From contig JAHCAN010000024.1 in NCBI GenBank assembly GCA_019634915.1, forward strand, positions 1 to 41,910: a DNA stretch of 41,910 bases, written 5' to 3'. The notes under the pieces were generated by a model that searched no databases, was not told the origin of the DNA, and saw only the letters and a program-made list of their open reading frames with translations. Each line of letters starts with the position of its first letter. The first letter of the stretch is position 1. Shown piece after piece: positions 11,614 through 22,043 of this stretch. The translations under genes were made by a program, and so were the position numbers. This DNA is from Steroidobacteraceae bacterium (lineage in GTDB: Bacteria; Pseudomonadota; Gammaproteobacteria; Steroidobacterales; Steroidobacteraceae).

Positions 11614-13395
11614 ATGAACGCCGATCCCAGCCTCGATCTCGCCGTCATCGGCAACTGCTCGATCGCCTCGCTGATCGATCGCCTCGGCCGCCATGTGTTC
11701 ACGTGCCTGCCGCGACTCGACGGCGATCCGGTGTTCTGCCGCCTGCTCGGCGGCGAGGCGGCCGGCGAGTACTCGCTCGAACTCGCCGGCTGCGTGCGCA
11801 GCACGCAGCAGTACCTGCGCAACACCGCGATCGTCGAGACGCGACTCGAGGCCGCGGACGGCGCGGCGGTGCGGATCCTCGATTTCTGCCCGCGCTTTCG
11901 CCAGTTCGAGCGCAATTTCCGCCCGACGATGATCGTGCGGATCGTCGAGCGCGTCGCGGGCCGGCCGCGCGTGCGCGTGCGCCTGCAGCCGCGGCTGCAC
12001 TACGGCACCGGCGGCTACACGGTGCGCCGCGGCAGCCACCACGCGCGCTACATCGCCGACGCGTTCGACCTGCGGCTCACGACCAGCGCGAGCCTCGACT
12101 ACATCCTCGAGGAGCGCTTCTTCCCGCTCGAGCACTCGCTGACGCTCGTGCTCGGCCCCGACGAGTCGATCGCCGAGTCGGTCGAGCGGCTCGCCGCGCG
12201 CTTCCTCGACAGCACCGCCGAATACTGGCGCGACTGGGTGCGCACGCTCGCGGTGCCGTTCGAGTGGCAGGAGGCGGTGATCCGCGCGGCGATCACGCTG
12301 AAGCTGTGCAGCTACGAGGACACCGGCGCGATCGTCGCGGCGCTGACCACGTCGATTCCGGAGGCGCCCGCCAGCGCGCGCAACTGGGATTACCGCTACT
12401 GCTGGCTGCGCGACAGCCTGTTCACGGTCAAGGCGCTGAACCGTCTCGGCGCCACCCGCACGATGGAATCCTACCTGCGCTTCATCATCAACGCAGCGGC
12501 CGGCGCCGAAGGCTACGCGCTGCAGCCGCTTTACGGCATCAGCGGCGAGACGCAGGTCGAGGAACGCGAGATCGCGACGCTGCCCGGCTACCGCGGCATG
12601 GGACCGGTGCGCGTCGGCAATGCCGCGTGGCGCCAGTCGCAGAACGATGCCTACGGCGCGGTGGTGCTGTCGTCGATGCAGGCCTTCTTCGACGAACGCC
12701 TGCGCCAGAAGGCCGGCATCGACACGCTGCGCTCGCTGACCGCGATCGGTGAACACGCCTGGGCGCTGCACGACCAGCCCGACGCGGGCATCTGGGAGTT
12801 TCGCACCCGCAACGAGGTGCACACGTTCTCGGCGGCGATGTGCTGGGCCGCGCTCGATCGCCTCGCGCACCTGCACGCGCATTTCGGCGAGGCCGACGCG
12901 CAGACCTGGCGCACGCGCGCCGACACCGTGCGCGCGCGCGTGCTCGAGCGCGGCTGGAACGCGAAGCTCGACAGCTTCGTCGACGTGTTCGACGGCGATG
13001 GCGCCGACGCCAGCCTGCTGCTGCTGCCCGAGATCGGCCTGCTGCCGGCCACCGACCCGCGCTTCCTCGGCACGCTGCGCCTGATCGAGCAGCGGCTGAA
13101 GCGCGGCGAATTCCTCGCGCGCTACGACCGCGCCGACGACTTCGGCGCACCGAAGGTCGCGTTCAACCTGTGCACCTTCTGGTATATCAACGCACTCGCG
13201 GCGGCCGGCCGCCAGGACGAAGCGCGCGAGCTGTTCGTCTCGATGCTCGCGCGCTGCAACCACGTCGGCCTGCTGTCCGAGGACATCGACCCCGCGAGCG
13301 GCGAGCTGTGGGGCAACTTTCCGCAGACCTACAGCATGGTCGGCATCATCAACTCGGCGATGCGCCTGTCGCAGCCGTGGGAGTCGGCGCTGTGA
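11614..13395 (+). CDS. glycoside hydrolase family 15 protein (glucoamylase/trehalase-like)
   Basis: This 593-residue protein has no signal peptide, so it is cytosolic. An N-terminal beta-sandwich region (about 1-205) precedes an (alpha/alpha)6 barrel, the GH15 layout. Probable catalytic acids are Glu395 in GIWEFRTRN and Glu556 in GLLSEDIDP. Substrate-binding signatures include NWDYRYCWLRDS (257-268) and QNDAYGA. GH15 enzymes are inverting exo-glucosidases; bacterial and archaeal members include glucoamylases and trehalases. Its place between otsB and otsA suggests trehalose turnover or a linked alpha-glucan, but specificity cannot be read. AGGAGG precedes the ATG. The stop overlaps the otsA start as GTGA. 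Confidence 0.9.
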   Translation: MNADPSLDLAVIGNCSIASLIDRLGRHVFTCLPRLDGDPVFCRLLGGEAAGEYSLELAGCVRSTQQYLRNTAIVETRLEAADGAAVRILDFCPRFRQFERNFRPTMIVRIVERVAGRPRVRVRLQPRLHYGTGGYTVRRGSHHARYIADAFDLRLTTSASLDYILEERFFPLEHSLTLVLGPDESIAESVERLAARFLDSTAEYWRDWVRTLAVPFEWQEAVIRAAITLKLCSYEDTGAIVAALTTSIPEAPASARNWDYRYCWLRDSLFTVKALNRLGATRTMESYLRFIINAAAGAEGYALQPLYGISGETQVEEREIATLPGYRGMGPVRVGNAAWRQSQNDAYGAVVLSSMQAFFDERLRQKAGIDTLRSLTAIGEHAWALHDQPDAGIWEFRTRNEVHTFSAAMCWAALDRLAHLHAHFGEADAQTWRTRADTVRARVLERGWNAKLDSFVDVFDGDGADASLLLLPEIGLLPATDPRFLGTLRLIEQRLKRGEFLARYDRADDFGAPKVAFNLCTFWYINALAAAGRQDEARELFVSMLARCNHVGLLSEDIDPASGELWGNFPQTYSMVGIINSAMRLSQPWESAL

Positions 13396-14712
13396 GCCGC
13401 CTCGTCTGCGTCTCGAACCGGATCACGCTGCCGCGGCGTACGGCGGCGCCCGGCGGGCTCGCGGTCGGCGTGCTCGCGGCGATGCGCGACAACGGCGGCC
13501 TGTGGTTCGGCTGGAGCGGCGAGTTGAGCGCCGACACCACCGCACCGACCGCGATCACCGAGCGCGACGGCGTGCGCTACGCGACGATCGACCTGACGCA
13601 GATGCAGTACGACCGCTATTACAAGGGCTTCTGCAATACCTCGCTGTGGCCGCTGTTCCACTACCTGAGCGACCGCTTCCGCTACGACCACGAGTGGCAC
13701 GACGGTTATCTCGCGGTCAACCGGCTGTTCGCCGCGCGGCTCGCGCCGCTGCTCGAGCCCGGCGACAGGATCTGGGTGCACGACTACCACCTGATCCCGC
13801 TCGCGCGCGAGCTGCGCGCGCTCGGCGTCACCCAGCCGATCGGCTTTTTCCTGCACATCCCGTTTCCGCACATCGAGGTGCTGCGCCTGCTGCCGGTGGC
13901 GGCCGAAATCATCCGCGACCTGACGCACTACGACCTCGTCGGCTTCCAGACCGAAGCCGACGAGCGCTCGTTCCGCGCCGGGCTCGCGCGCGTGTACGCG
14001 GGCGATGCGCCGCGCGTGCGCACCGGCGCGTTCCCGATCGGCATCGATGTCGACGCGGTGATCGCCGAGGCGGGTGCGGCGATGCGCACCGATCCGGTCA
14101 GGCGCATGATCGGCGGGCTGCTCGGCCGGCGCCTGATGATCGGCGTCGACCGGCTCGACTACAGCAAGGGCCTCGTCGAGCGCTTCAGCGCCTACCAGCG
14201 CTTCCTCGAGCGCAACGCCGAGCTGCGCCGCAAGCTGATCTACCTGCAGATCGCGCCGCTCAGCCGCGACGACATCCAGGCGTACTCGCAGATCCGCCAG
14301 GCGCTCGAGCAGGCGACCGGCCGCACCAACGGCCGCTTCGCCGACACCGACTGGACGCCGATCCGCTACCTCAACAAGAACTTTCCTCACGGCACGCTGA
14401 TGGGCTTCATGCGTGCCGCCCAGGTCGGCATCGTCACGCCGCTGCGCGACGGCATGAACCTGGTCGCCAAGGAATTCGTCGCCGCGCAGGATCCGGCCGA
14501 TCCCGGCGCGCTGATCCTCTCCTCGCTCGCCGGCGCGGCGCACGAACTCGACGGCGCCGTGATCGTCAATCCTTACGACCTGCGCGGGGTCGCGCAGGCG
14601 GTGGCGGCGGCGTTCGCGATGCCGCTCGCCGAACGCCAGCAGCGCCATGCGGCGATGCTGGCCGCGCTGCGCCGGCGCGACCTGCACGCCTGGTACCGGG
14701 GCTTCCTCGGCG

Positions 14713-14735
<23 letters not shown>
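13392..14735 (+). CDS. otsA: trehalose-6-phosphate synthase
   Basis: This 447-residue GT20 retaining glycosyltransferase joins UDP-glucose and glucose-6-phosphate into trehalose-6-phosphate. The N-terminus [10 protein letters not shown], the acceptor-site segment [16 protein letters not shown], the motifs [11 protein letters not shown] and [10 protein letters not shown], and the nucleotide-sugar site [12 protein letters not shown] and [14 protein letters not shown] all fit OtsA. The GTG start at 13392 overlaps the GH15 stop (GTGA), so it is translationally coupled. The gene ends 23 bp inside the convergent cysS, so their 3' ends overlap antisense. With otsB it makes a full trehalose pathway. 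Confidence 0.96.
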
Positions 14736-16122
<1,387 letters not shown>

Positions 16123-16124
16123 GG

Positions 16125-17531
16125 TCAGCCAGCGTAGCGGATCAGGCGCTCGCGCGCCTTGGCGCGTGGCATCGCGCGCAGCAGCGGCGCGAGCTCCGGA
16201 CCGTGGTCGAGGCCCGTGAGCGCGAGACGCAGCGGCTTGTAGAGCGCCGGGCCCTTGCGCCCGGTCGCCTCGCGCACCGCAGCGGTGATCGCGGCCAGGT
16301 CGTTGCCGCTCGCGGCCGCGGCGGCAGCGGCGGCGCCGAAGAACGCGCCGCCGGCATCGCGCACGACCGCGACGCCGGCCTCGGACAGCGACGGTGCGTC
16401 GCCGAACACGACCCGCGCCCAGGCGGCCACGTCGTCCGGGAAGACGACGTTCGGCCGCACGGCCGCGATGAAGGCCGCCTGTTCGGCCGGCGGCACGGCA
16501 GCGAGCGCGGCGCGGGCCCACTGCGCGAAGGCGTCGTCGGTGAGGCCGTGCACGGCTTCCTTCTGCCAGCTGTCGAGCTGCACCAGGTCGAAGCGGGCCG
16601 GCGAGCGACCGAGGCGGCCGATGTCGAAAGCCTCCGCCATGGCATCGATCGCGAGCGTGCCCTGTACCGCCGGCGCGTGGCCGAGCCGGAACAGGTGATT
16701 GCGCACCGCGAGCGCGAGATAACCCCGCTCGCGCAGGCCCGAGAGGCTCGGCGCCCCGTGGCGCTTCGACAGCGGCGCGCCATCGTCGCCGACGATCATC
16801 GAGACGTGGCCGTAGGTCGGCGCCGTGAGCCCGAGGGCCTTCAGCACGAGCAGCTGGCGCGGCGTGTTCGCCAGATGATCCTCGCCGCGCAGTACATGGC
16901 TCACGCCCATCAGCGCATCGTCGACCGCGTTGCAGAAGAAGAACGCCGCGGAACCGTCGGCGCGCCGCACGATGAAATCGCCGATGTCGTCGGTCGCGAA
17001 GCGCTGCGGCCCGTGCACGATGTCGTCGAAGACGACTTCGGCGCCCGGCTGCACGCGAAAGCGCAGCGTCGGCACGAGGCCATGCGCTTCGCGGTCGCGC
17101 CGCTGCGCGGCGGTGAGCTCGCGGCAGGTGCCCGCGTAGCGCGGCGGCCTGCCCGCCGCGAGCTGCGTGCGGCGCGAGAGCTCGAGCTCGGCCGGCGTGC
17201 AGTAGCACGGATAGGCCGCGCCGGTGACGAGCAGGCGCTCCTGGAAATCGGCATACAGCCCGGTGCGTTCGGACTGGCGGTACGGCGCCGAGTGGCCGCC
17301 GGTATCCGGGCCCTCCTGCCAGTCGAGGCCGAGCCAGCGCAGGTCCTCGACCAGCGCCTCGAGATACGCATCGCTCGAGCGCTCCGCGTCGGTGTCCTCG
17401 ATGCGCAGGATGAAATGCCCGCCGGAGCGGCGCGCCAGCAGGAAGTTGAACAGCGCGGTGCGCGCATTGCCGAGATGCAGCGCGCCGGTGGGGCTCGGCG
17501 CGAAGCGGGCGACGAGAGTGGCCTCGGTCAT
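16125..17531 (-). CDS. gltX: glutamyl-tRNA synthetase
   Basis: This 468-residue class I synthetase ligates glutamate to tRNA-Glu. The HIGH-type motif is [17 protein letters not shown] and the KMSKS-type motif is [11 protein letters not shown] zinc-type C-x-C-x24-C pattern is present around CYCTPAEL and YAGTC. The catalytic domain is followed by a full anticodon-binding region. The HxGNART form differs from E. coli HVGGART and resembles GluRS versions seen in alphaproteobacteria and in some duplicated gltX2 genes, so dual specificity for tRNA-Gln is possible. ATG at 17531 is chosen; another ATG at 17540 (MAPMTEATL) has no better ribosome site. It is upstream of cysS and divergent from the cyclophilin gene. 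Confidence 0.94.
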   Translation of the reverse strand: MTEATLVARFAPSPTGALHLGNARTALFNFLLARRSGGHFILRIEDTDAERSSDAYLEALVEDLRWLGLDWQEGPDTGGHSAPYRQSERTGLYADFQERLLVTGAAYPCYCTPAELELSRRTQLAAGRPPRYAGTCRELTAAQRRDREAHGLVPTLRFRVQPGAEVVFDDIVHGPQRFATDDIGDFIVRRADGSAAFFFCNAVDDALMGVSHVLRGEDHLANTPRQLLVLKALGLTAPTYGHVSMIVGDDGAPLSKRHGAPSLSGLRERGYLALAVRNHLFRLGHAPAVQGTLAIDAMAEAFDIGRLGRSPARFDLVQLDSWQKEAVHGLTDDAFAQWARAALAAVPPAEQAAFIAAVRPNVVFPDDVAAWARVVFGDAPSLSEAGVAVVRDAGGAFFGAAAAAAAASGNDLAAITAAVREATGRKGPALYKPLRLALTGLDHGPELAPLLRAMPRAKARERLIRYAG

Positions 17532-17565
17532 GGGCGCCATCTTAGCGTGAAGCATCGCGCAGGAT

Positions 17566-17574
17566 TGGTAGAAT
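17566..17574 (+). promoter_or_regulatory. extended -10 promoter, candidate for leaderless cyclophilin mRNA
   Basis: TGG-TAGAAT is an extended -10 (TGn plus hexamer). It ends 6 nt before the cyclophilin ATG, so the expected transcription start falls on or next to that ATG. A weak -35-like GTGAAG sits 16 nt upstream. No Shine-Dalgarno precedes the gene. Confidence 0.45.
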
Positions 17575-17580
17575 GGCCCG

Positions 17581-18294
17581 ATGAACATGCGAAGACCTGC
17601 ACGCCTCGCCGCCCTCGCGATCGCCCTCGCGATCGCCGGCGGCATGACCGCCCACGCGGCCGACGAGCCGCGCGTGCGCGTCACGACCTCGCTCGGCAGT
17701 TTCGTCATCGAACTGAACCCCGAGCGCGCCCCGCTCACGGTCGAGAACTTCCTGCGCTACGTCAGGGAGGGGCACTACACCAACACGCTCTTTCATCGCG
17801 TGATCGCGAACTTCGTGATCCAGGGCGGCGGCATCACGCCGGAGTACACGACCAGGCCCGCGCACGATCCGATCCCGAACGAATCCGGCAACGGCCTGCA
17901 GAACCTGCGCGGCGCGGTCGGGCTCGCGCGCGCCGCCGGACCACACACCGGCGATGCGCAGTTCTTCGTCAACGTCGGCAACAATGCCGACCTCGATCCG
18001 CTGCCGACCCGCTGGGGCTACGCCGTGTTCGGCAAGGTGGTCGAGGGCATGGATGTGGTCGACCGCATCTCGGTGCAGCCGACCGGTGCCGTCGCGACCC
18101 TGAAATCCGACGCACCGCTGAAGCCGGTGATCATCCAGAACGTCACGCTGATCGGCGGCGCGCCGGCCGAGATCACGCTGCCGGCGATCAGCCCGAGCAC
18201 CGCTGTCGCGCCGGCGCAGCCCGCGCAAGCACCGGCCGACGCCGAGTCGCCAGCGGGCTCCACCGAGCCGCCGGCAGAACCACCCGGCCAGTGA
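17581..18294 (+). CDS. periplasmic cyclophilin-type peptidylprolyl isomerase
   Basis: This 237-residue PpiA-like protein catalyses cis-trans isomerisation of proline bonds. Residues 1-26 form a signal peptide ending AHA-A, so it acts in the periplasm. The cyclophilin core (about 31-190) has LFHRVIANFVIQGGG with the catalytic Arg, plus DAQFFVNVGNN and YAVFGKVVEGMDVVD. The last 45 residues are a Pro/Ala-rich tail that looks disordered. Its stop overlaps the lpxH start (GTGA). In Pseudomonas a cyclophilin gene occupies the same place next to lpxH. There is no Shine-Dalgarno; a -10 element 6 nt upstream suggests a leaderless mRNA. Confidence 0.93.
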   Translation: MNMRRPARLAALAIALAIAGGMTAHAADEPRVRVTTSLGSFVIELNPERAPLTVENFLRYVREGHYTNTLFHRVIANFVIQGGGITPEYTTRPAHDPIPNESGNGLQNLRGAVGLARAAGPHTGDAQFFVNVGNNADLDPLPTRWGYAVFGKVVEGMDVVDRISVQPTGAVATLKSDAPLKPVIIQNVTLIGGAPAEITLPAISPSTAVAPAQPAQAPADAESPAGSTEPPAEPPGQ

Positions 18295-19016
18295 GCCACC
18301 TGTTCGTCTCGGACCTGCATCTCGATGCGGCGGCGCCCGAGGCGAGCGATCAGTTCATCGCCTTCCTGCGCGGCGAGGCCGGCGCGGCCACCGCGCTCTA
18401 CATCCTCGGCGACCTGTTCGAATCCTGGATCGGCGACGACGACGACGACCCGGAGCGCGCGCGCGTCTGCGCGGCGCTGCGCGACTATACCGCCGGTGGC
18501 GCGCCCTGCTTCGTCATGCACGGCAACCGCGACTTCCTGCTCGGCGCCGGCTTCGCCGCACGCACCGGCTGCCGGCTGCTCGCCGATCCGGTGCTGACCA
18601 CGATCCACGGCGAGCACGCCCTGCTCGCGCACGGCGATCTCTTCTGTACCGACGACGTGAAGTACCAGCAGCTGCGCACGATCGTGCGCGATCCGGCCTG
18701 GCAGGCGCGCCTGCTCGCGGTGCCGCTCGCCGGCCGCAAGCTGCTCGCCGACGAGGCACGCGCCGGCAGCCGCGCGCACACGAGCCGCGTGCAGCCCGAG
18801 ATCATGGATGCGAGCCCGGCCGCGATCGAGCTCGCCGCGCGCGCATTCGATGCCGACGTCGTGATCCACGGCCACACGCACCGCCCGGGCGTGCACGAGT
18901 TCGGCGTCGACGGCCGCCCATGCACGCGCATCGTGCTCGGCGCGTGGTACGAGCAGGGCAGCGTGCTCGAGTGGAGTGAGACGGGGCGCGTCCTGCGCAC
19001 GCTGCCGCGATCCTGA
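18291..19016 (+). CDS. lpxH: UDP-2,3-diacylglucosamine diphosphatase
   Basis: LpxH hydrolyses UDP-2,3-diacylglucosamine to lipid X and UMP, the fourth step of lipid A synthesis, at the cytoplasmic face of the inner membrane. The 241-residue calcineurin-like metallophosphoesterase shows the metal motifs FVSDLHLD, ILGDLFESWIGDD, HGNRDFLLG, HGDLFCTDD and VIHGHTHRPG in order. The GTG start at 18291 overlaps the cyclophilin TGA as GTGA, which sets the start. It converges with miaE, 14 bp away, leaving no room for a separate terminator. Confidence 0.96.
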   Translation: MSHLFVSDLHLDAAAPEASDQFIAFLRGEAGAATALYILGDLFESWIGDDDDDPERARVCAALRDYTAGGAPCFVMHGNRDFLLGAGFAARTGCRLLADPVLTTIHGEHALLAHGDLFCTDDVKYQQLRTIVRDPAWQARLLAVPLAGRKLLADEARAGSRAHTSRVQPEIMDASPAAIELAARAFDADVVIHGHTHRPGVHEFGVDGRPCTRIVLGAWYEQGSVLEWSETGRVLRTLPRS

Positions 19017-19030
19017 GCGCCGCGCCACGG

Positions 19031-19618
19031 CTACGGTCCCGGCGGCCCCGAGTGAAAGCGGAACACCGGGTCGGGCGAGGTCACGAGCTCCGCCTCGACC
19101 TCCGCGAGCCGGCGCAGCCGTTGCTCCCAGTCGATGTCGCCGGCGTTCGCCTTCGCGTGTTCGATGTAGAGCTCGTGGTGGCGCGCCTCGGCGCGCTCGA
19201 GATCGGCATAGAACCCGCCCAGCGGCGGCGGCAGGCGCGGCGCGAGCAGGCGGAAGCGCTCGCAGGAGCGCGCCTCGATCAGCGCGCCGATCAGCATCAG
19301 GTCGAGCTTGCGGCGCGGCTCGGCGCTCGCCGCGTGACGGCGCAGCCCCGCGGCGTAGCGGCCCGGCTTCTGCCGCTCGAACGGCACCTCGAGCGTGCGC
19401 ATCATGCGCACGACCTGCTCGAAATGCCGCAGCTCCTCGCGCGCGAGCCTCGCGAGCGCGACCGAGAGCGCGGTGTCCTCCGGGTACGCGAAAATCAGCG
19501 CGAGCGCGGTGGACGCGGCCTTCTTCTCGCAGTTGGCGTGATCGGTCAGCAGCGGCCGCCAGCGTTCCGCCGCCGCATCGACCCAGGCCGCCGGTGTCGC
19601 TGCCGCGAGGATCGTCAT
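19031..19618 (-). CDS. miaE: tRNA-(ms2io6A)-hydroxylase
   Basis: MiaE is a 195-residue ferritin-like diiron monooxygenase. It hydroxylates the isopentenyl group of ms2i6A at tRNA position 37, an oxygen-dependent step. Conserved segments are DHANCEKKAAS (about 26-36), REELRHFEQV with the EExxH metal ligands, ALIEARSCERF, and a second E-x2-H pair in ERAEARHHELY. The ATG overlaps the upstream kinase stop (ATGA), so it is probably coupled to it and is the last gene of the cvpA-purF series. miaA and miaB, which make its substrate, are not in the window. Confidence 0.95.
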   Translation of the reverse strand: MTILAAATPAAWVDAAAERWRPLLTDHANCEKKAASTALALIFAYPEDTALSVALARLAREELRHFEQVVRMMRTLEVPFERQKPGRYAAGLRRHAASAEPRRKLDLMLIGALIEARSCERFRLLAPRLPPPLGGFYADLERAEARHHELYIEHAKANAGDIDWEQRLRRLAEVEAELVTSPDPVFRFHSGPPGP

Positions 19619-20868
19619 TCCGCAGCCAGCTCTTCGAGCGCCATCTCGAGTATCGCCGCGGCCTCGCCGGCGCTCGCGAAGCGCGCGTCGCGCTCCTTCG
19701 CCATCAGCCGGTCGATGATCGGCTGCGCGCGCGCGAGCGGCGGCGGCAGGCGCGGCACCGGCGAGCGCGCGTGCAGGTAGATGATCGCCATCGGGTTGTC
19801 GGCGTCATAGGGCTTCGAACGCACCAGCATCTCGTAGAGCACGACGCCGAGGCTGTAGAGATCGCTGCGCTCGTCGGTCGCCTGGCCGTGGCCCTGCTCG
19901 GGGCTCATGTAGTGCGGCGTGCCGAAGATCATGCCGGTGTCGGTGATCTCGAAGGCGAGCGCCTCGTGCTTGGCGAGCCCGAAGTCGATCAGCGCGAGGC
20001 TGCCGTCGTCGCGCACCATCACGTTGCCGGGCTTCAGGTCGCGATGGCGCACGCCGGCGGCGTGCACGGCCTCGAGCGCGCGCGCGATCTCGAGCGCGTA
20101 GCCGAGCGCCTCGCGCAGCGACAGCGGCGCGCGCATGCGCCGGCGCAGATCGCCGCCGGCGAAATACTCCATCACGATGAAGGCGTGATCGTCCATCAGC
20201 CCGAGATCGTGGATGCGCACGACGTTCGGGTGGCGCAGCCGCCGCACGATCTCGTATTCCTGCAGGAAGCGCTCGAAGGACTGGTCGATGCCGTCGGCGC
20301 GGCGCAGTGCGTGGGTGACCTTGAGCACGACGAGCTCGCCGGCCGCCTCGCTCTCGGCGAGATACAGGTCGGCGACCGAGCCGCGTGCGAGCTCGCGCAC
20401 GCGCCGGTAGCCGCGCAGCGTCGCGTTGCCGAAGCGCAGCGCGTCCTGCCCCTCGGGCGTGCCGCGCCAGACCGCGAGCGCATCGAGATGCGCGAGCGCG
20501 GCACGCTCGAGCGCGTCGGTCAGCCGGCCGTTGTCGATGCGGCCGCGGCTGAAGCTGTCGAACGCGCCCGCCTCGATCGCCCGCTCGCGCGTCGCCTCCG
20601 CGTCGTCCGGCGCGAAGAACAGGATCGGCGCGAAGCCGGCGCGCGCACCGAGCTCTTCGAGCCAGCCGTAGGCCGCGCCGCGCGGCGAGTCGTGGTCGAG
20701 CAGCACGGCGTCGAAGCCCTGCGCGAGGAACTCGGGCGCGAGACGGCCACGGCGCACGGGGTTGTAGGTGACGATTTCGGCGTCGGGCCAGCGACAGGTC
20801 ACGTGGTGACGGAGCAGCGCCCGGTAGCGCGGATCGTGATCGATCAGTAACAGGCGCATCGCCGGCAT
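19615..20868 (-). CDS. receiver-like domain fused to a Hanks-type Ser/Thr protein kinase
   Basis: This 417-residue cytosolic fusion has no membrane segment. Residues 1-125 look like a CheY-type receiver: Asp10 and Asp12 in LLIDHDPRYR and a candidate phosphoacceptor Asp58 in AVLLDHDS. The conserved beta-5 Lys seems replaced (FDSFSRGR). Residues 153-410 are a eukaryotic-like kinase with ATP-binding Lys183 (VVLKVT), catalytic HRDLKPGN (275-282), DFG (295-297), GTPHYMSPEQ activation segment and DLYSLGVVLYEML. The glycine loop is degenerate (ELARGSVADLYLA instead of GxGxxG). It starts on the glycerate kinase stop (TAATG) and ends on the miaE start (ATGA). Signal and targets are unknown; an active kinase controlled by phosphorelay is plausible but unproven. 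Confidence 0.85.
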   Translation of the reverse strand: MPAMRLLLIDHDPRYRALLRHHVTCRWPDAEIVTYNPVRRGRLAPEFLAQGFDAVLLDHDSPRGAAYGWLEELGARAGFAPILFFAPDDAEATRERAIEAGAFDSFSRGRIDNGRLTDALERAALAHLDALAVWRGTPEGQDALRFGNATLRGYRRVRELARGSVADLYLAESEAAGELVVLKVTHALRRADGIDQSFERFLQEYEIVRRLRHPNVVRIHDLGLMDDHAFIVMEYFAGGDLRRRMRAPLSLREALGYALEIARALEAVHAAGVRHRDLKPGNVMVRDDGSLALIDFGLAKHEALAFEITDTGMIFGTPHYMSPEQGHGQATDERSDLYSLGVVLYEMLVRSKPYDADNPMAIIYLHARSPVPRLPPPLARAQPIIDRLMAKERDARFASAGEAAAILEMALEELAAE

Positions 20869-22043
20869 TAGAACATGTGCGCGAGACCGATGACGAGATC
20901 GCCGGCATTGGTGCCGGTGGCGCCCGTGTGCAGCAGCTCGCCGGCGGCCTCGAGCGCCGTGCCCGCATCGGCGCGCGCGAGCGCGACGTCGCCGTCGAGG
21001 CCCGCATCGAGGATGCGCTGCCAGCTGTCGCCATCGACGATCGCGCCGGCATCATCGGTCGGGCCGTCGATGCCGTCGGTGCCCGCCGCGAGCAGCGCGA
21101 GGCCCGCCTCGCCACGCAGCACGCGCGCGGCGGCGAGCGCGAGCTGCTGGTTGCGCCCGCCACGACCGGGTGCGGGCGGCAGCCGCACGGTCGATTCACC
21201 GCCCTGCACGATCACGTCCACCTCGCGCGTCGCGAGTTGCGTCGCGAACTGTGCACCGAGCGTCACCGCATCACCGGCGAAGCGCTCTCGCGCGGCGCGC
21301 ACACGCAGGCCGGCCGCCGCCGCAGCCGCGCGCACGGCTTCGACGGCATCGTCGATGCTCGCGACGACATGGCGGCGCAGCCGGTCGCCCGGCGCAGGCC
21401 CGGCGAGCCCCGAGCCAATCACCGCCGGATCGTCACCCGGCACGTCGGAGAGATACAGCGCGAGCCCCGCGCTGCCCTGCAGGCGCGCGACCAGCGCACC
21501 GCCCTTGATCGCCGACAGCTCGCGCCGCCGCGCATTCACGGCCCCGATCGCCGCGCCCGAGGCAAGCAGGTCGTGATTGAGCGCGACGATCTGCGCGAGC
21601 GTGACGCCGTCACGCGGCACTTCGACGAGGCTCGACGCGCCGCCGGAGAGCAGGAACAGCGGCAGCTCGCCGGGCGCCAGTGACGTCACCGCCTCGAGCA
21701 GCCGCGCGCCGGCGGCGAGACTGCGCGCGTCGGGCACCGGATGCGCGGATTCGAGCACGGTCACGCGTTCCTGCGCACGCAGCGCAACGTCGACGTGGCC
21801 GCTCTTCGTGATCACGAGCGCGCGCGCGATGCGCGGGCCGAGCACGTCGAAGGCGCCGAGCGCCATGCGCGACGCCGCCTTGCCGACGGCCAGCACGACG
21901 ACGCGGCGCGCATCCGGCGGCAGAATGCAGCCCGCATCCGCCAGCGCCGTCCGCACGCACGCGCGCCCGTCGACCGCCTGCAGCGCCCTGTCGAACCAGT
22001 CGAGAAGCAGTGCGCGCCCGCGCGGCGGCGCGGGCGCGCTCAC
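20868..22043 (-). CDS. glycerate 2-kinase (GckA/TtuD, MOFRL family)
   Basis: This 391-residue MOFRL-family kinase is expected to convert D-glycerate and ATP to 2-phosphoglycerate, feeding glyoxylate or tartronate breakdown into glycolysis. Visible signatures are [62 protein letters not shown], and the MOFRL end [28 protein letters not shown] and [13 protein letters not shown]. The true start is the GTG at 22043 overlapping the purF stop (GTGA). Codons before it are purF sequence read in another frame. The kinase-fusion start overlaps its stop. No other glycerate-pathway gene is adjacent. Confidence 0.93.
   Translation of the reverse strand: MSAPAPPRGRALLLDWFDRALQAVDGRACVRTALADAGCILPPDARRVVVLAVGKAASRMALGAFDVLGPRIARALVITKSGHVDVALRAQERVTVLESAHPVPDARSLAAGARLLEAVTSLAPGELPLFLLSGGASSLVEVPRDGVTLAQIVALNHDLLASGAAIGAVNARRRELSAIKGGALVARLQGSAGLALYLSDVPGDDPAVIGSGLAGPAPGDRLRRHVVASIDDAVEAVRAAAAAAGLRVRAARERFAGDAVTLGAQFATQLATREVDVIVQGGESTVRLPPAPGRGGRNQQLALAAARVLRGEAGLALLAAGTDGIDGPTDDAGAIVDGDSWQRILDAGLDGDVALARADAGTALEAAGELLHTGATGTNAGDLVIGLAHMF

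Noticed and set aside
10756-13263. An 835-codon minus-strand open frame opposite otsB and GH15
   Set aside because: Low-complexity Arg/Ala/Glu composition, no motif, and antisense to recognised enzymes.
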